DNA of 64,000 nt from Eutreptiella sp. 'Long Island Sound 2002' (GCA_964036045.1 OZ038402.1:9254971-9318970), one strand, 5' to 3'. Counted from the stretch's first letter, positions 45,191 to 57,863 are shown. A program made the numbers and translations. Notes: generated by a model from the letters alone, not told the origin.

Positions 45191-48100
45191 TACGCGCGCG
45201 CGTCCCGGGGGATCGGGCTTGGCGCAGCGGTTTGTACGCGCGCGCGTCCCGGGGGATTGGGCTTGGCGCAACGGTTTGTACGCGCGCGCGTCCCGGGGGA
45301 TCGGGCTTGGCGCAGCGGTTTGTACGCGCGCGCGTCCCGGGGGATTGGGCTTGGCGCAGCGGTTTGTACGCGCGCGCGTCCCGGGGGATTGGGCTTGGCG
45401 CAGTGGTTTGTACGCGCGCTCGTCCCGGGGGATGGGGCTTGGCGCAGCGGTTGGTACGCGCGCGCGTCCCGCGGGTTTGGGCTTTGCGCAGCGGTTTGTA
45501 CGCGCGCGCGTCCCGGGGGATTGGGCTTGGCGCAGTGGTTTGTACGCGCGCGCGTCCCGGGGGATCGGGCTTGGCGCAGCGGTTGGTACGCGCGCGCGTC
45601 CCGGGGGATTGGGCTTGGCGCAGCGGTTTGTACGTGCGCGCGTCCCGGGGGATTGGGCTTGGCGCAGCGGCTTGTACGCGCGCGTGTCCAGGGGGATTGG
45701 GCTTGGCGCAGCGGTTTGTACGCGCGCGCGTCCCGGGGGATTGGGCTTGGCGCAGCGGTTTGTACGCGCGCGCGTCCCGGGGGATCGGGCTTGGCGCAGC
45801 GGTTTGTTTGCGCGCGCGTCCCGGGGGATTGGGCTTGGCGCAGCGGTTTGTACGCGCGCGCGTCCCGGGGGATTGGGCTTGGCGCAGCGGTTTGTACGCG
45901 CGCGCGTCCCGGGGGATCGGGCTTGGCGCAGCGGTTTGTACGCGCGCGCGTCCCGGGAAATTGGGCTTGGCGCACCCGTTTGTACGCTCGCGCGTCCCGG
46001 GGGATAGGGCTTGGCGCCGCGGTTTGTACGCGCGCCCGTCCCGGGGGATTGGGCTTGGCGCAGCGGTTTGTACGCGCGCGCATCCCGGGGGATTCGGCTT
46101 GGAGCAGCGGTTTGTACGGGCGCGCGTCCCGGGGGATTGGGCTTGGCGCAGCGGTTTGTACGCGCGCGCACCCGGGGGGATTGGGCTTGGCGCAGCGGTT
46201 TGTACGCGCGCGCGTCCCGGGGGATGGGGCTTGGCGCGGCGGTTTGTACGCGCGCGCGTCCCGCGAGATCGGGCTTGGCTTGGCGGTTTGTACGCGCGCG
46301 CGTCCCGGGGGATTGGGCTTGGCGCAACGGTTTGTACGCGCGCGCGTCCCGGGGGATCGGGCTTGGCGCAGCGGTTTGTACGCGCGCGCGTCCCGGGGGA
46401 TTGGGCTTGGCGCAGCGGTTTGTACGCGCGCGCGTCCCGGGGGATCGGGCTTGGCGCAGCGGTTTGTACGCGCGCGCGTCCGGGGGATGGGGCTTGGCGC
46501 AACGGTTTGTACGCGCGCGCGTCCCGGGGGATCGGGCTTGGCGCAGCGGTTTGTACGCGGGCGCGTCCCGGGGGATTGGGCTTGGCGCAGCGGTTTGTAC
46601 GCGCGCGCGTCCCGGGGGATTGGGCTTGGCGCAGCGGTTTGTACGCGCGCTCGTCCCGGGTGATGGGGCTTGGCGCAGCAGTTTGTACGCGCGCGCGTCC
46701 CGCGGGTTTGGGCTTGGCGCAGCGGTTTGTACGCGCGCGCGTCCCGGGGGATTGGGCTTGGCGCAGTGGTTTGTACGCGCGCGCGTCCCGGGGGATCGGG
46801 CTTGGCGCAGCGGTTGGTACGCGCGCGCGTCCCGGGGGATTGGGCTTGGCGCAGCGGTTTGTACGTGCGCGCGTCCCGGGGGATTGGGCTTGGCGCAGCG
46901 GCTTGTACGCGCGCGTGTCCAGGGGGATTGGGCTTGGCGCAGCGGTTTGTACGCGCGCGCGTCCCGGGGGATTGGGCTTGGCGCAGCGGTTTGTACGCGC
47001 GCGCGTCCCGGGGGATCGGGCTTGGCGCAGCGGTTTGTACGCGCGCGCGTCCCGGGGGATTGGGCTTGGCGCAGCGGTTTGTACGCGCGCGCGTCCCGGG
47101 GGATTGGGCTTGGCGCAGCGGTTTGTCCGCGCGCGCGTCCCGGGAAATTGGGCTTGGCGCACCCGTTTGTACGCTCGCGCGTCCCGGGGGATAGGGCTTG
47201 GCGCCGCGGTTTGTACGCGCGCGCGTCCCGGGGGATTGGGCTTGGCGCAGCGGTTTGTACGCGCGCGCGTCCCGGGGGATCGGGCTTGGCGCAGCGGTTT
47301 GTACGCGCGCGCGTCCCGGGAAATTGGGCTTGGCGCACCCGTTTGTACGCTCGCGCGTCCCGGGGGATAGGGCTTGGCGCCGCGGTTTGTACGCGCGCGC
47401 GTCCCGGGGGATTGGGCTTGGCGCAGCGGTTTGTACGCGCGCGCGTCCCGGGGGATCGGGCTTGGCGCAGCGGTTTGTACGCGCGCGCGTCCCGGGGGAT
47501 TGGGCTTGGCGCAGCGGTTTGTACGCGCGCGCGTCCCGGGGGATCGGGCTTGGCGCAGCGGTTTGTACGCGCGCGCGTCCCGGCGGATTGGGCTGGGCGC
47601 AGCGGTTGGTACGCGCGCGCGTCCCGGGGGATTGGGCTTGGCGCAGCGGTTTGTACACGCGCGCGTCAGGGGGAATTGGGCTTGGCGCAGTGGTTTGTAC
47701 GCGCGCGCGTCCCGGGGGATCGGGCTTGGCGCAGCGGTTGGTACGCGCGCGCGTCCCGGGGGATTGGGCTTGGCGCAGCGGTTGGTACGCGCGCGCGTCC
47801 CGGGGGATTGGGCTTGGCAGAGCGGTTTGTACGCGCGCGCGTCCCGGGGGATCGGGCTTGGCGCAGCGGTTTGTACGCGCGCGCGTCCCGGGGGATGGGG
47901 CTTGGCGCAGCGGTTTGTACGCGCGCGCGTCCCGGGGGATCGGGCTTGGCGCAGCGGTTTGTACGCGGGCGCGTCCCGGGGGATTGGGCTTGGCGCAGCG
48001 GTTTGTACGCGCGCGCGTCCCGGGGGATTGGGCTTGGCGCAGCGGTTTGTACGCGCGCTCGTCCCGGGTGATGGGGCTTGGCGCAGCAGTTTGTACGCGC

Positions 48101-49700
48101 GCGCGTCCCGCGGGTTTGGGCTTGGCGCAGCGGTTTGTACGCGCGCGCGTCCCGGGGGATTGGGCTTGGCGCAGTGGTTTGTACGCGCGCGCGTCCCGGG
48201 GGATCGGGCTTGGCGCAGCGGTTGGTACGCGCGCGCGTCCCGGGGGATTGGGCTTGGCGCAGCGGTTTGTACGTGCGCGCGTCCCGGGGGATTGGGCTTG
48301 GCGCAGCGGCTTGTACGCGCGCGTGTCCAGGGGGATTGGGCTTGGCGCAGCGGTTTGTACGCGCGCGCGTCCCGGGGGATTGGGCTTGGCGCAGCGGTTT
48401 GTACGCGCGCGCGTCCCGGGGGATCGGGCTTGGCGCAGCGGTTTGTACGCGCGCGCGTCCCGGGGGATTGGGCTTGGCGCAGCGGTTTGTACGCGCGCGC
48501 GTCCCGGGGGATTGGGCTTGGCGCAGCGGTTTGTACGCGCGCGCGTCCCGGGGGATCGGGCTTGGCGCAGCGGTTTGTACGCGCGCGCGTCCCGGGAAAT
48601 TGGGCTTGGCGCACCCGTTTGTACGCTCGCGCGTCCCGGGGGATAGGGCTTGGCGCCGCGGTTTGTACGCGCGCGCGTCCCGGGGGATTGGGCTTGGCGC
48701 AGCGGTTTGTACGCGCGCGCGTCCCGGGGGATCGGGCTTGGCGCAGCGGTTTGTACGCGCGCGCGTCCCGGGGGATTGGGCTTGGCGCAGCGGTTTGTAC
48801 GCGCGCGCGTCCCGGGGGATCGGGCTTGGCGCAGCGGTTTGTACGCGCGCGCGTCCCGGCGGATTGGGCTGGGCGCAGCGGTTTGTACGCGCGCGCGTCC
48901 CGGGGGATTGGGCTTGGCGCAGCGGTTTGTACACGCGCGCGTCAGGGGGAATGGGGCTTGGCGCAGTGGTTTGTACGCGCGCGCGTCCCGGGGGATCGGG
49001 CTTGGCGCAGCGGTTGGTACGCGCGCGCGTCCCGGGGGATTGGGCTTGGCGCAGCGGTTGGTACGCGCGCGCGTCCCGGGGGATTGGGCTTGGCAGAGCG
49101 GTTTGTACGCGCGCGCGTCCCGGGGGATCGGGCTTGGCGCAGCGGTTTGTACGCGCGCGCGTCCCGGGGGATGGGGCTTGGCGCAGCGGTTTGTACGCGC
49201 GCGCGTCCCGGGGGATTGGGCTTGGCGCAGCGGTTTGTACGCGCGCGCGTCCCGGGGGATCGGGCTTGGCGCAGCGGTTTGTACGCGCGCGCGTCCCGGG
49301 GGATTGGGCTTGGCGCAGCGGTTTGTACGCGCGCGCGTCCCGGGGGATCGGGCTTGGCGCAGCGGTTTGTACGCGCGCGCGTCCCGCGGGATTGGGCTTG
49401 GCGCAGCGGTTTGTACGCGCGCGCGTCCCGGGGGATTGGGCTTGGCGCAGCGGTTTGTACGCGCGCGCGTCCCGGGGGATCGGGCTTGGCGCAGCGGTTT
49501 GTACGCGCCCGCGTCCCGGGGGATTGGGCTTGGCGCAACGGTTTGTACGCGCGCGCGTCCCGGGGGATCGGGCTTGGCGCAGCGATTTGTACGCGCGCGC
49601 GTCCCGGGGGATTGGGCTTGGCGCAGCGGTTTGTACGCGCGCGCGTCCCGGGGGATTGGGCTTGGCGCAGCGGTTTGTACGCGCGCTCGTCCCGGGGGAT
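45191..49700 (+). repeat. Mosaic array with 1,408- and 1,276-bp-spaced copies
   Basis: About 46490-47127 recurs at 47898-48535 (+1,408 bp, 32 monomers), marked by CGGGCGCGTCCC, GGGTGATGGGG (46661 and 48069) and GTGTCCAGGGGG (46915 and 48323). About 47215-47940 recurs at 48491-49216 (+1,276 bp, 29 monomers), marked by GCTCGCGCGTCCCGGGGGAT followed by AGGGCTTGGCGCCGCGG. That pair of variants also stands at 45985 and 47172; the 47172 and 47348 copies are only four monomers apart. All remaining sequence is satellite. Confidence 0.78.
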
Positions 49701-50887
49701 GGGGCTTGGCGCAGCGGTTTGTACGCGCGCGCATCGAGGGGGATTGGGCTTGGCGCAGCGGTTTGTACGCGCGCGCGTCCCGCGGGATTGGGCTTGGCGC
49801 AGCGGTTTGTACGCGCGCGCACCCCGGGGGATCGGGCTTGGCGCGGCGGTTTGTACGCGCGCGCGTCCCGGGGGATGGGGCTTGGCGCAGCGGTTTGTAC
49901 GCGCGCGCGTCCCGCGGGATCGGGCTTGGCGCAGCGGTTTGTACGCGCGCGCGTCCCGGGGGATCGGGCTTGGCGCAGCGGTTTGTACGCGCGCGCGTCC
50001 CGGGGGATTGGGCTTGGCGCAGCGGTTTGTACGCGCGCTCGTCCCGGGGGATGGGGCTTGGCGCAGCGGTTTGTACGCGCGCGCGTCCCGCGGGTTTGGG
50101 CTTGGCGCAGCGGTTTGTACGCGCGCGCGTCCCGCGGGATTGGGCTGGGCGCAGTGGTTTGTACACGCGCGCGTCCCGGGGGATCGGGCTTGGCGCAGCG
50201 GTTGGTACGCGCGCGCGTCGCGGGGGATTGGGCTTGGCGCAGCGGTTTGTACGCGCGCGCGTCCCGGGGGATTGGGCTTGGCGTAGCGGTTTGTACGCGC
50301 GCGCGTTCCCGGGGGATTGGGCTTGGCGCAGCTTTGTACGCGCGCGCGTCCCGGGGGATCGGGCTTGGTGCAGCGGTTTGTACGCGCGCGCGTCCCGGGG
50401 GACGGGGCTTGGCGCAGCGGTTTGTACGCGCGCGCGTGCCGGGGGATTGGGCTTGGCACAGCGGTTTGTACGCGCGCGCGTCCCGGGGGATGGGGCTTGG
50501 CGCAGCGGTTTGTACGCGCGCGCGTCCTGGGGGATCGGGCTTGGCGCAGCGGTTTGTACGCGCGCGCGTCCCGGGGGATTGGGCTTGGCGCAGCGGTTTG
50601 TACGCGCGCGCGTCCCGGGGGATTGGGCTTGGCGCACCCGTTTGTACGCGCGCGCGTCCCGGGGGCTTGGGCTTGGCGCAGCGGTTTGTACGCGCGCGCG
50701 TCCCGGGTAATCGGGCTTGGCGCAGCGGTTTGTACGCGCGCGCGTCCCGGGGGATTGGGCCTGGCGCAGCGGTTTGTACGCGCGCGCATCCCGGGGGATT
50801 CGGCTTGGCGCAGCGGTTTGTACGCGCGCGCGTCCCGGGGGATGGGGCTTGGCGCAGTGGTTTGTACGCGTGCGCGTCCCGGGGGAT
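49701..50887 (+). repeat. 1,187-bp tandem duplication, copy 1
   Basis: Twenty-seven monomers minus 1 bp. It starts at a CATCGAGGGGGATTGGG monomer (49731) and includes the +1/-2 bp pair (GCGTTCCCGGG near 50304, then GCAGCTTTGTACG at 50326), GGACGGGGC near 50400, GTGCCGGGGG near 50436 and CGTGCGCGTCCC near 50870. All recur 1,187 bp later. Conceptual translations of the two copies agree over several hundred residues. Confidence 0.88.
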
Positions 50888-52074
50888 CGGGCTTGGCGCA
50901 GCGGTTTGTACGCGCGCGCATCGAGGGGGATTGGGCTTGGCGCAGCGGTTTGTACGCGCGCGCGTCCCGCGGGATTGGGCTTGGCGCAGCGGTTTGTACG
51001 CGCGCGCACCCCGGGGGATCGGGCTTGGCGCGGCGGTTTGTACGCGCGCGCGTCCCGGGGGATGGGGCTTGGCGCAGCGGTTTGTACGCGCGCGCGTCCC
51101 GCGGGATCGGGCTTGGCGCAGCGGTTTGTACGCGCGCGCGTCCCGGGGGATCGGGCTTGGCGCAGCGGTTTGTACGCGCGCGCGTCCCGGGGGATTGGGC
51201 TTGGCGCAGCGGTTTGTACGCGCGCTCGTCCCGGGGGATGGGGCTTGGCGCAGCGGTTTGTACGCGCGCGCGTCCCGCGGGTTTGGGCTTGGCGCAGCGG
51301 TTTGTACGCGCGCGCGTCCCGCGGGATTGGGCTGGGCGCAGTGGTTTGTACACGCGCGCGTCCCGGGGGATCGGGCTTGGCGCAGCGGTTGGTACGCGCG
51401 CGCGTCGCGGGGGATTGGGCTTGGCGCAGCGGTTTGTACGCGCGCGCGTCCCGGGGGATTGGGCTTGGCGTAGCGGTTTGTACGCGCGCGCGTTCCCGGG
51501 GGATTGGGCTTGGCGCAGCTTTGTACGCGCGCGCGTCCCGGGGGATCGGGCTTGGTGCAGCGGTTTGTACGCGCGCGCGTCCCGGGGGACGGGGCTTGGC
51601 GCAGCGGTTTGTACGCGCGCGCGTGCCGGGGGATTGGGCTTGGCACAGCGGTTTGTACGCGCGCGCGTCCCGGGGGATGGGGCTTGGCGCAGCGGTTTGT
51701 ACGCGCGCGCGTCCTGGGGGATCGGGCTTGGCGCAGCGGTTTGTACGCGCGCGCGTCCCGGGGGATTGGGCTTGGCGCAGCGGTTTGTACGCGCGCGCGT
51801 CCCGGGGGATTGGGCTTGGCGCACCCGTTTGTACGCGCGCGCGTCCCGGGGGCTTGGGCTTGGCGCAGCGGTTTGTACGCGCGCGCGTCCCGGGTAATCG
51901 GGCTTGGCGCAGCGGTTTGTACGCGCGCGCGTCCCGGGGGATTGGGCCTGGCGCAGCGGTTTGTACGCGCGCGCATCCCGGGGGATTCGGCTTGGCGCAG
52001 CGGTTTGTACGCGCGCGCGTCCCGGGGGATGGGGCTTGGCGCAGTGGTTTGTACGCGTGCGCGTCCCGGGGGAT
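50888..52074 (+). repeat. 1,187-bp tandem duplication, copy 2
   Basis: Repeats copy 1 at +1,187 (CATCGAGG at 50918, GCAGCTTTGTACG at 51513). The copies part at about 52090, where this one has GGTTGGTACG and then a CGCGCCCGGGGGATTGGCCTT monomer that is one base short. Confidence 0.88.
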
Positions 52075-52819
52075 CGGGCTTGGCGCAGCGGTTGGTACGC
52101 GCGCGCGCCCGGGGGATTGGCCTTGGCGCAGCTGTTTGTACGCGCGCGCGTCCCGGGGGATTGGGCTTGGCGCAGCGGTTTGTACGCGCGCGCGTCCCGG
52201 GGGATCGGGCTTGGCGCAGCGGTTTGTATGCGCGCGCGTCCCGCGGGATAGGGCTTGGCGCAGCGGTTTGTACGCGCGCGCATCCCGGGGGATTGGGCTT
52301 GGCGCAGCGGTTTGTACGCGCGCGCGTCCCGGGGGAGTGGGCTTGGCGCAGGGGTTTGTACGCGCGCGCATCCAGGGGGATTGGGCTTGGCCCAGCGGTT
52401 TGTACGCGCGCGCGTCTCGGGGGATTGGGCTTGGCGCAGCGGTTTGTACGCGCGCGCACCCCAGGGGATCGGGCTTGGCGCAGCGGTTTGTACGCGCGCG
52501 CGTCCCGGGGGATGGGGCTTGGCGCAGCGGTTTGTACGCGCGCGCGTCCCGCGGGATCGGGCTTGGCGCAGCGGTTTGTACGCGCGCGCGTCCCGGGGGA
52601 TGGGGCTTGGCGCAACGGTTTGTACGCGCGCGCGTCCCGGGGGATCGGGCTTGGCGCAGCGGTTTGTACGCGCCCGCGTCCCAGGGGATTGGGCTTGGCG
52701 CAGCGGTTTGTACGCGCGCGCGTCCCGGGGGATTGGGCTTGGCACAGCCGTTTGTACGCGCGCGCGTCCCGGGGGATGGGGCTTGGCGCAGCGGTTTGTA
52801 CGCGCGCGCGTCCCGGGGG
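51155..52819 (+). repeat. 1.66-kb block, copy 1 of a set at +3,693 bp
   Basis: This block overlaps the duplication above and recurs at 54848-56512 (offset 3,693 bp, 84 monomers minus 3). Shared rare monomers include GGCTCGTCCC, the +1/-2 pair, GGGGGCTTGGGC near 51849, the short CGCGCCCGGGGGATTGGCC, GGGGAGTGGGCTTGGCGCAG near 52334, GGCCCAGCGG and GGCACAGCCG near 52743. Confidence 0.8.
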
Positions 52820-53753
52820 ATTGGGCTTGGCGCAGCGGCTTGTACGCGCGCGCGTCCCGGGGGATTGGGCTTGGCGCAGTGGTTTCTACGCGCGCGCGTC
52901 CCGGGGGATCGGGCTTGGCGCAGCGGTTGGTACGCGCGCGCGTCCCGGGGGATTGGGCTTGGCGCAGCGGTTTGTACGCGCGCGCGTCCCGGGGGATCGG
53001 GCTTGGCGCAGCGGTTTGTACGCGCGCGCGTCCCGGGGGATTGGGCTTGGCGCAGCGCTTTGTACGCGCGCGCGTCCCGGGGGATTGGGCTTGGCGCAGC
53101 GGTTTGTACGCGCGCGCGTCCCGGGGGATCGGGCTTGGCGCAGCGGTTTGTACGCGCGCGCGTCCCGGGGGATTGGGCTTGGCGCAGCGGTTTGTACGCG
53201 CGCGCGTCCCGCGGGATTGGGCTTGGCGCAGCGGTTTGTACGCGCGCGCACCCCGGGGGATCGGGCTTGCCGCGGCGGTTTGTACGCGCGCGCGTCCCGG
53301 GGGATGGGGCTTGGCGCAGCGGTTTGTACGCGCGCGCGTCCCGCGGGATCGGGCTTGGCGCAGCGGTTTGTACGCGCGCGCGTCCCGGGGGTTTGGGCTT
53401 GGCGCAGCGGTTTGTACGCGCGCGCGTCCCGGGGGATTGGGCTTGGCGCAGCGGTTTGTACGCGCGCTCGTCCCGGGGGATGGGGCTTGGCGCAGCGGTT
53501 TGTACGCGCGCGCGTCCCGCGGGTTGGGGCTTGGCGCAGCGGTTTGTACGCGCGCGCGTCCCGCGGGATTGGGCTTGGCGCAGTGGTTTGTACACGCGCG
53601 CGTCCCGGGGGATCGGGCTTGGCGCAGCGGTTGATACGCGCGCGCGTCGCGGGGGATTGGGCTTGGCGTAGCGGTTTGTACGCGCGCGCGTCCCGGGGGA
53701 TTGGGCTTGGCGTAGCGGTTTGTACGCGCGCGCGTTCCCGGGGGATTGGGCTT

Positions 53754-54847
53754 GGCGCAGCTTTGTACGCGCGCGCGTCCCGGGGGATCGGGCTTGGTGC
53801 AGCGGTTTGTACGCGCGCGCGTCCCGGGGGACGGGGCTTGGCGCAGCGGTTTGTACGCGCGCGCGTGCCGGGGGATTGGGCTTGGCACAGCGGTTTGTAC
53901 GCGCGCGCGTCCCGGGGGATGGGGCTTGGCGCAGCGGTTTGTACGCGCGCGCGTCCTGGGGGATCGGGCTTGGCGCAGCGGTTTGTACGCGCGCGCGTCC
54001 CGGGGGATTGGGCTTGGCGCAGCGGTTTGTACGCGCGCGCGTCCCGGGGGATTGGGCTTGGCACAGCCGTTTGTACGCGCGCGCGTCCCGGGGGATGGGG
54101 CTTGGCGCAGCGGTTTGTACGCGCGCGCGTCCCGGGGGATTGGGCTTGGCGCAGCGGCTTGTACGCGCGCGCGTCCCGGGGGATTGGGCTTGGCGCAGTG
54201 GTTTCTACGCGCGCGCGTCCCGGGGGATCGGGCTTGGCGCAGCAGTTGGTACGCGCGCGCGTCCCGGGGGATTGGGCTTGGCGCAGCGGTTTGTACGCGC
54301 GCGCGTCCCGGGGGATTGGGCTTGGCGCAGCGGTTTGTACGCGCGCGCGTCCCGGGGGATTGGGCTTGGCGCAGCGCTTTGTACGCGCGCGCGTCCCGGG
54401 GGATTGGGCTTGGCGCAGCGGTTTGTACGCGCGCGCGTCCCGGGGGATCGGGCTTGGCGCAGCGGTTTGTACGCGCGCGCGTCCCGGGGGATTGGGCTTG
54501 GCGGAGCGGTTTGTACGCGCGCACATCCAGGGGGATTGGGCTTGGTGCAGCGTTTTGTACGCGCGCGCGTCCCGGGGGATGGGGCTTGGCGCAGCGGTTT
54601 GTACGCGCGCGCATCCAGGGGGATTGGGCTTGGCGCAGCGGTTTGTACGCGCGCGCGTCCCGCGGGATTGGGCTTGGCGCAGCGGTTTGTACGCGCGCGC
54701 ACCCCGGGGGATCGGGCTTGGCGCGGCGGTTTGTACGCGCGCGCGTCCCGGGGGATGGGGCTTGGCGCAGCGGTTTGTACGCGCGCGCGTCCCGCGGGAT
54801 CGGGCTTGGCGCAGCGGTTTGTACGCGCGCGCGTCCCGGGGGTTTGG
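53754..54847 (+). repeat. Diverged unit beginning at a GCAGCTTTG monomer
   Basis: The unit opens with the same GCAGCTTTGTACG anchor (53755) and follows its relatives for about seven monomers (GGACGGGGC, GTGCCGGGGG, GTCCTGGGG). It then switches near 54060 to the GGCACAGCCG order and carries the monomers CACATCCAGGGGG (54514) and GCAGCGTTTTGTACG (about 54547). It shows recombination between two points of the higher-order unit. Confidence 0.75.
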
Positions 54848-56512
54848 GCTTGGCGCAGCGGTTTGTACGCGCGCGCGTCCCGGGGGATTGGGCTTGGCGC
54901 AGCGGTTTGTACGCGCGCTCGTCCCGGGGGATGGGGCTTGGCGCAGCGGTTTGTACGCGCGCGCGTCCCGCGGGTTTGGGCTTGGCGCAGCGGTTTGTAC
55001 GCGCGCGCGTCCCGCGGGATTGGGCTTGGCGCAGTGGTTTGTACACGCGCGCGTCCCGGGGGATCGGGCTTGGCGCAGCGGTTGGTACGCGCGCGCGTCG
55101 CGGGGGATTGGGCTTGGCGCAGCGGTTTGTACGCGCGCGCGTCCCGGGGGATTGGGCTTGGCGTAGCGGTTTGTACGCGCGCGCGTTCCCGGGGGATTGG
55201 GCTTGGCGCAGCTTTGTACGCGCGCGCGTCCCGGGGGATCGGGCTTGGTGCAGCGGTTTGTACGCGCGCGCGTCCCGGGGGACGGGGCTTGGCGCAGCGG
55301 TTTGTACGCGCGCGCGTGCCGGGGGATTGGGCTTGGCACAGCGGTTTGTACGCGCGCGCGTCCCGGGGGATGGGGCTTGGCGCAGCGGTTTGTACGCGCG
55401 CGCGTCCTGGGGGATCGGGCTTGGCGCAGCGGTTTGTACGCGCGCGCGTCCCGGGGGATTGGGCTTGGCGCAGCGGTTTGTACGCGCGCGCGTCCCGGGG
55501 GATTGGGCTTGGCGCACCCGTTTGTACGCGCGCGCGTCCCGGGGGCTTGGGCTTGGCGCAGCGGTTTGTACGCGCGCGCGTCCCGGGTAATCGGGCTTGG
55601 CGCAGCGGTTTGTACGCGCGCGCGTCCCGGGGGATTGGGCTTGGCGCAGCGGTTTGTACGCGCGCGCATCCCGGGGGATTCGGCTTGGCGCAGCGGTTTG
55701 TACGCGCGCGCGTCCCGGGGGATGGGGCTTGGCGCAGTGGTTTGTACGCGTGCGCGTCCCGGGGGATCGGGCTTGGCGCAGCGGTTGGTACGCGCGCGCG
55801 CCCGGGGGATTGGCCTTGGCGCAGCTGTTTGTACGCGCGCGCGTCCCGGGGGATTGGGCTTGGCGCAGCGGTTTGTACGCGCGCGCGTCCCGGGGGATCG
55901 GGCTTGGCGCAGCGGTTTGTACGCGCGCGCGTCCCGCGGGATAGGGCTTGGCGCAGCGGTTTGTACGCGCGCGCATCCCGGGGGATTGGGCTTGGCGCAG
56001 CGGTTTGTACGCGCGCGCGTCCCGGGGGAGTGGGCTTGGCGCAGGGGTTTGTACGCGCGCGCATCCAGGGGGATTGGGCTTGGCCCAGCGGTTTGTACGC
56101 GCGCGCGTCTCGGGGGATTGGGCTTGGCGCGGCGGTTTGTACGCGCGCGCACCCCAGGGGATCGGGCTTGGCGCAGCGGTTTGTACGCGCGCGCGTCCCG
56201 GGGGATGGGGCTTGGCGCAGCGGTTTGTACGCGCGCGCGTCCCGCGGGATCGGGCTTGGCGCAGCGGTGTGTACGCGCGCGCGTCCCGGGGGATGGGGCT
56301 TGGCGCAACGGTTTGTACGCGCGCGCGTCCCGGGGGATCGGGCTTGGCGCAGCGGTTTGTACGCGCCCGCGTCCCGGGGGATTGGGCTTGGCGCAGCGGT
56401 TTGTACGCGCGCGCGTCCCGGGGGATTGGGCTTGGCACAGCCGTTTGTACGCGCGCGCGTCCCGGGGGATGGGGCTTGGCGCAGCGGTTTGTACGCGCGC
56501 GCGTCCCGGGGG
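54848..56512 (+). repeat. 1.66-kb block, copy 2
   Basis: Matches 51155-52819 at +3,693 bp and, over 54950-56105, also matches 56708-57863 at +1,758 bp (40 monomers minus 2). The GCAGCTTTG anchor is at 55206. Differences from copy 1 are scattered substitutions, such as GGCGCGGCGG near 56130. Confidence 0.82.
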
Positions 56513-56707
56513 ATGGGGCTTGGCGCAGCGGTTTGTACGCGCGCGCGTCCCGCGGGATCGGGCTTGGCGCAGCGGTTTGTACGCGCGCGCGTCCCGGGGG
56601 ATCGGGCTTGGCGCAGCGGTTGGTACGCGCGCGCGTCCCGGGGGATTGGGCTTGGCGCAGCGGTTTGTACGCGCGCGCGTCCCGGGGGATCGGGCTTGGC
56701 GCAGCGG

Positions 56708-57863
56708 TTTGTACGCGCGCGCGTCCCGCGGGTTTGGGCTTGGCGCAGCGGTTTGTACGCGCGCGCGTCCCGCGGGATGGGGCTTGGCGCAGTGGTTTGT
56801 ACACGCGCGCGTCCCGGGGGATCGGGCTTGGCGCAGCGGTTGGTACGCGCGCGCGTCGCGGGGGATTGGGCTTGGCGCAGCGGTTTGTACGCGCGCGCGT
56901 CCCGGGGGATTGGGCTTGGCGTAGCGGTTTGTACGCGCGCGCGTTCCCGGGGGATTGGGCTTGGCGCAGCTTTGTACGCGCGCGCGTCCCGGGGGATCGG
57001 GCTTGGTGCAGCGGTTTGTACGCGCGCGCGTCCCGGGGGACGGGGCTTGGCGCAGCGGTTTGTACGCGCGCGCGTGCCGGGGGATTGGGCTTGGCACAGC
57101 GGTTTGTACGCGCGCGCGTCCCGGGGGATGGGGCTTGGCGCAGCGGTTTGTACGCGCGCGCGTCCTGGGGGATCGGGCTTGGCGCAGCGGTTTGTACGCG
57201 CGCGCGTCCCGGGGGATTGGGCTTGGCGCAGCGGTTTGTACGCGCGCGCGTCCCGGGGGATTGGGCTTGGCGCACCCGTTTGTACGCGCGCGCGTCCCGG
57301 GGGCTTGGGCTTGGCGCAGCGGTTTGTACGCGCGCGCGTCCCGGGTAATCGGGCTTGGCGCAGCGGTTTGTACGCGCGCGCGTCCCGGGGGATTGGGCTT
57401 GGCGCAGCGGTTTGTACGCGCGCGCATCCCGGGGGATTCGGCTTGGCGCAGCGGTTTGTACGCGCGCGCGTCCCGGGGGATGGGGCTTGGCGCAGTGGTT
57501 TGTACGCGTGCGCGTCCCGGGGGATCGGGCTTGGCGCAGCGGTTGGTACGCGCGCGCGCCCGGGGGATTGGCCTTGGCGCAGCTGTTTGTACGCGCGCGC
57601 GTCCCGGGGGATGGGGCTTGGCGCAGCGGTTTGTACGCGCGCGCGTCCCGGGGGATCGGGCTTGGCGCAGCGGTTTGTACGCGCGCGCGTCCCGCGGGAT
57701 AGGGCTTGGCGCAGCGGTTTGTACGCGCGCGCATCCCGGGGGATTGGGCTTGGCGCAGCGGTTTGTACGCGCGCGCGTCCCGGGGGAGTGGGCTTGGCGC
57801 AGGGGTTTGTACGCGCGCGCATCCAGGGGGATTGGGCTTGGCCCAGCGGTTTGTACGCGCGCG
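56708..57863 (+). repeat. 1.16-kb block, copy 3 (+1,758 bp from copy 2)
   Basis: Anchor GCAGCTTTG at 56964, GGGGGCTTGGGC near 57300, short CGCGCCCGGGGGATTGGCC near 57558, GGGGAGTGGGC near 57784. Past 57864 it skips two monomers relative to copy 2 and then follows it again at +1,670 bp (GGCGCAACGG at 56303 and 57973), a clean two-monomer deletion. Confidence 0.82.

Noticed and set aside
37750-53595. 5,281-codon open frame on the minus strand, and similar giant frames on both strands (for example 754-5409 +, 798-5456 +, 48942-59534 -)
   Set aside because: The stop-free 44-bp monomer opens all six frames at once. The frames overlap on both strands, the repeat length is not a multiple of three, frame-shifting indels occur freely, and start codons are arbitrary variant ATGs. 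No protein domain is recognisable in the 44-residue repeats.
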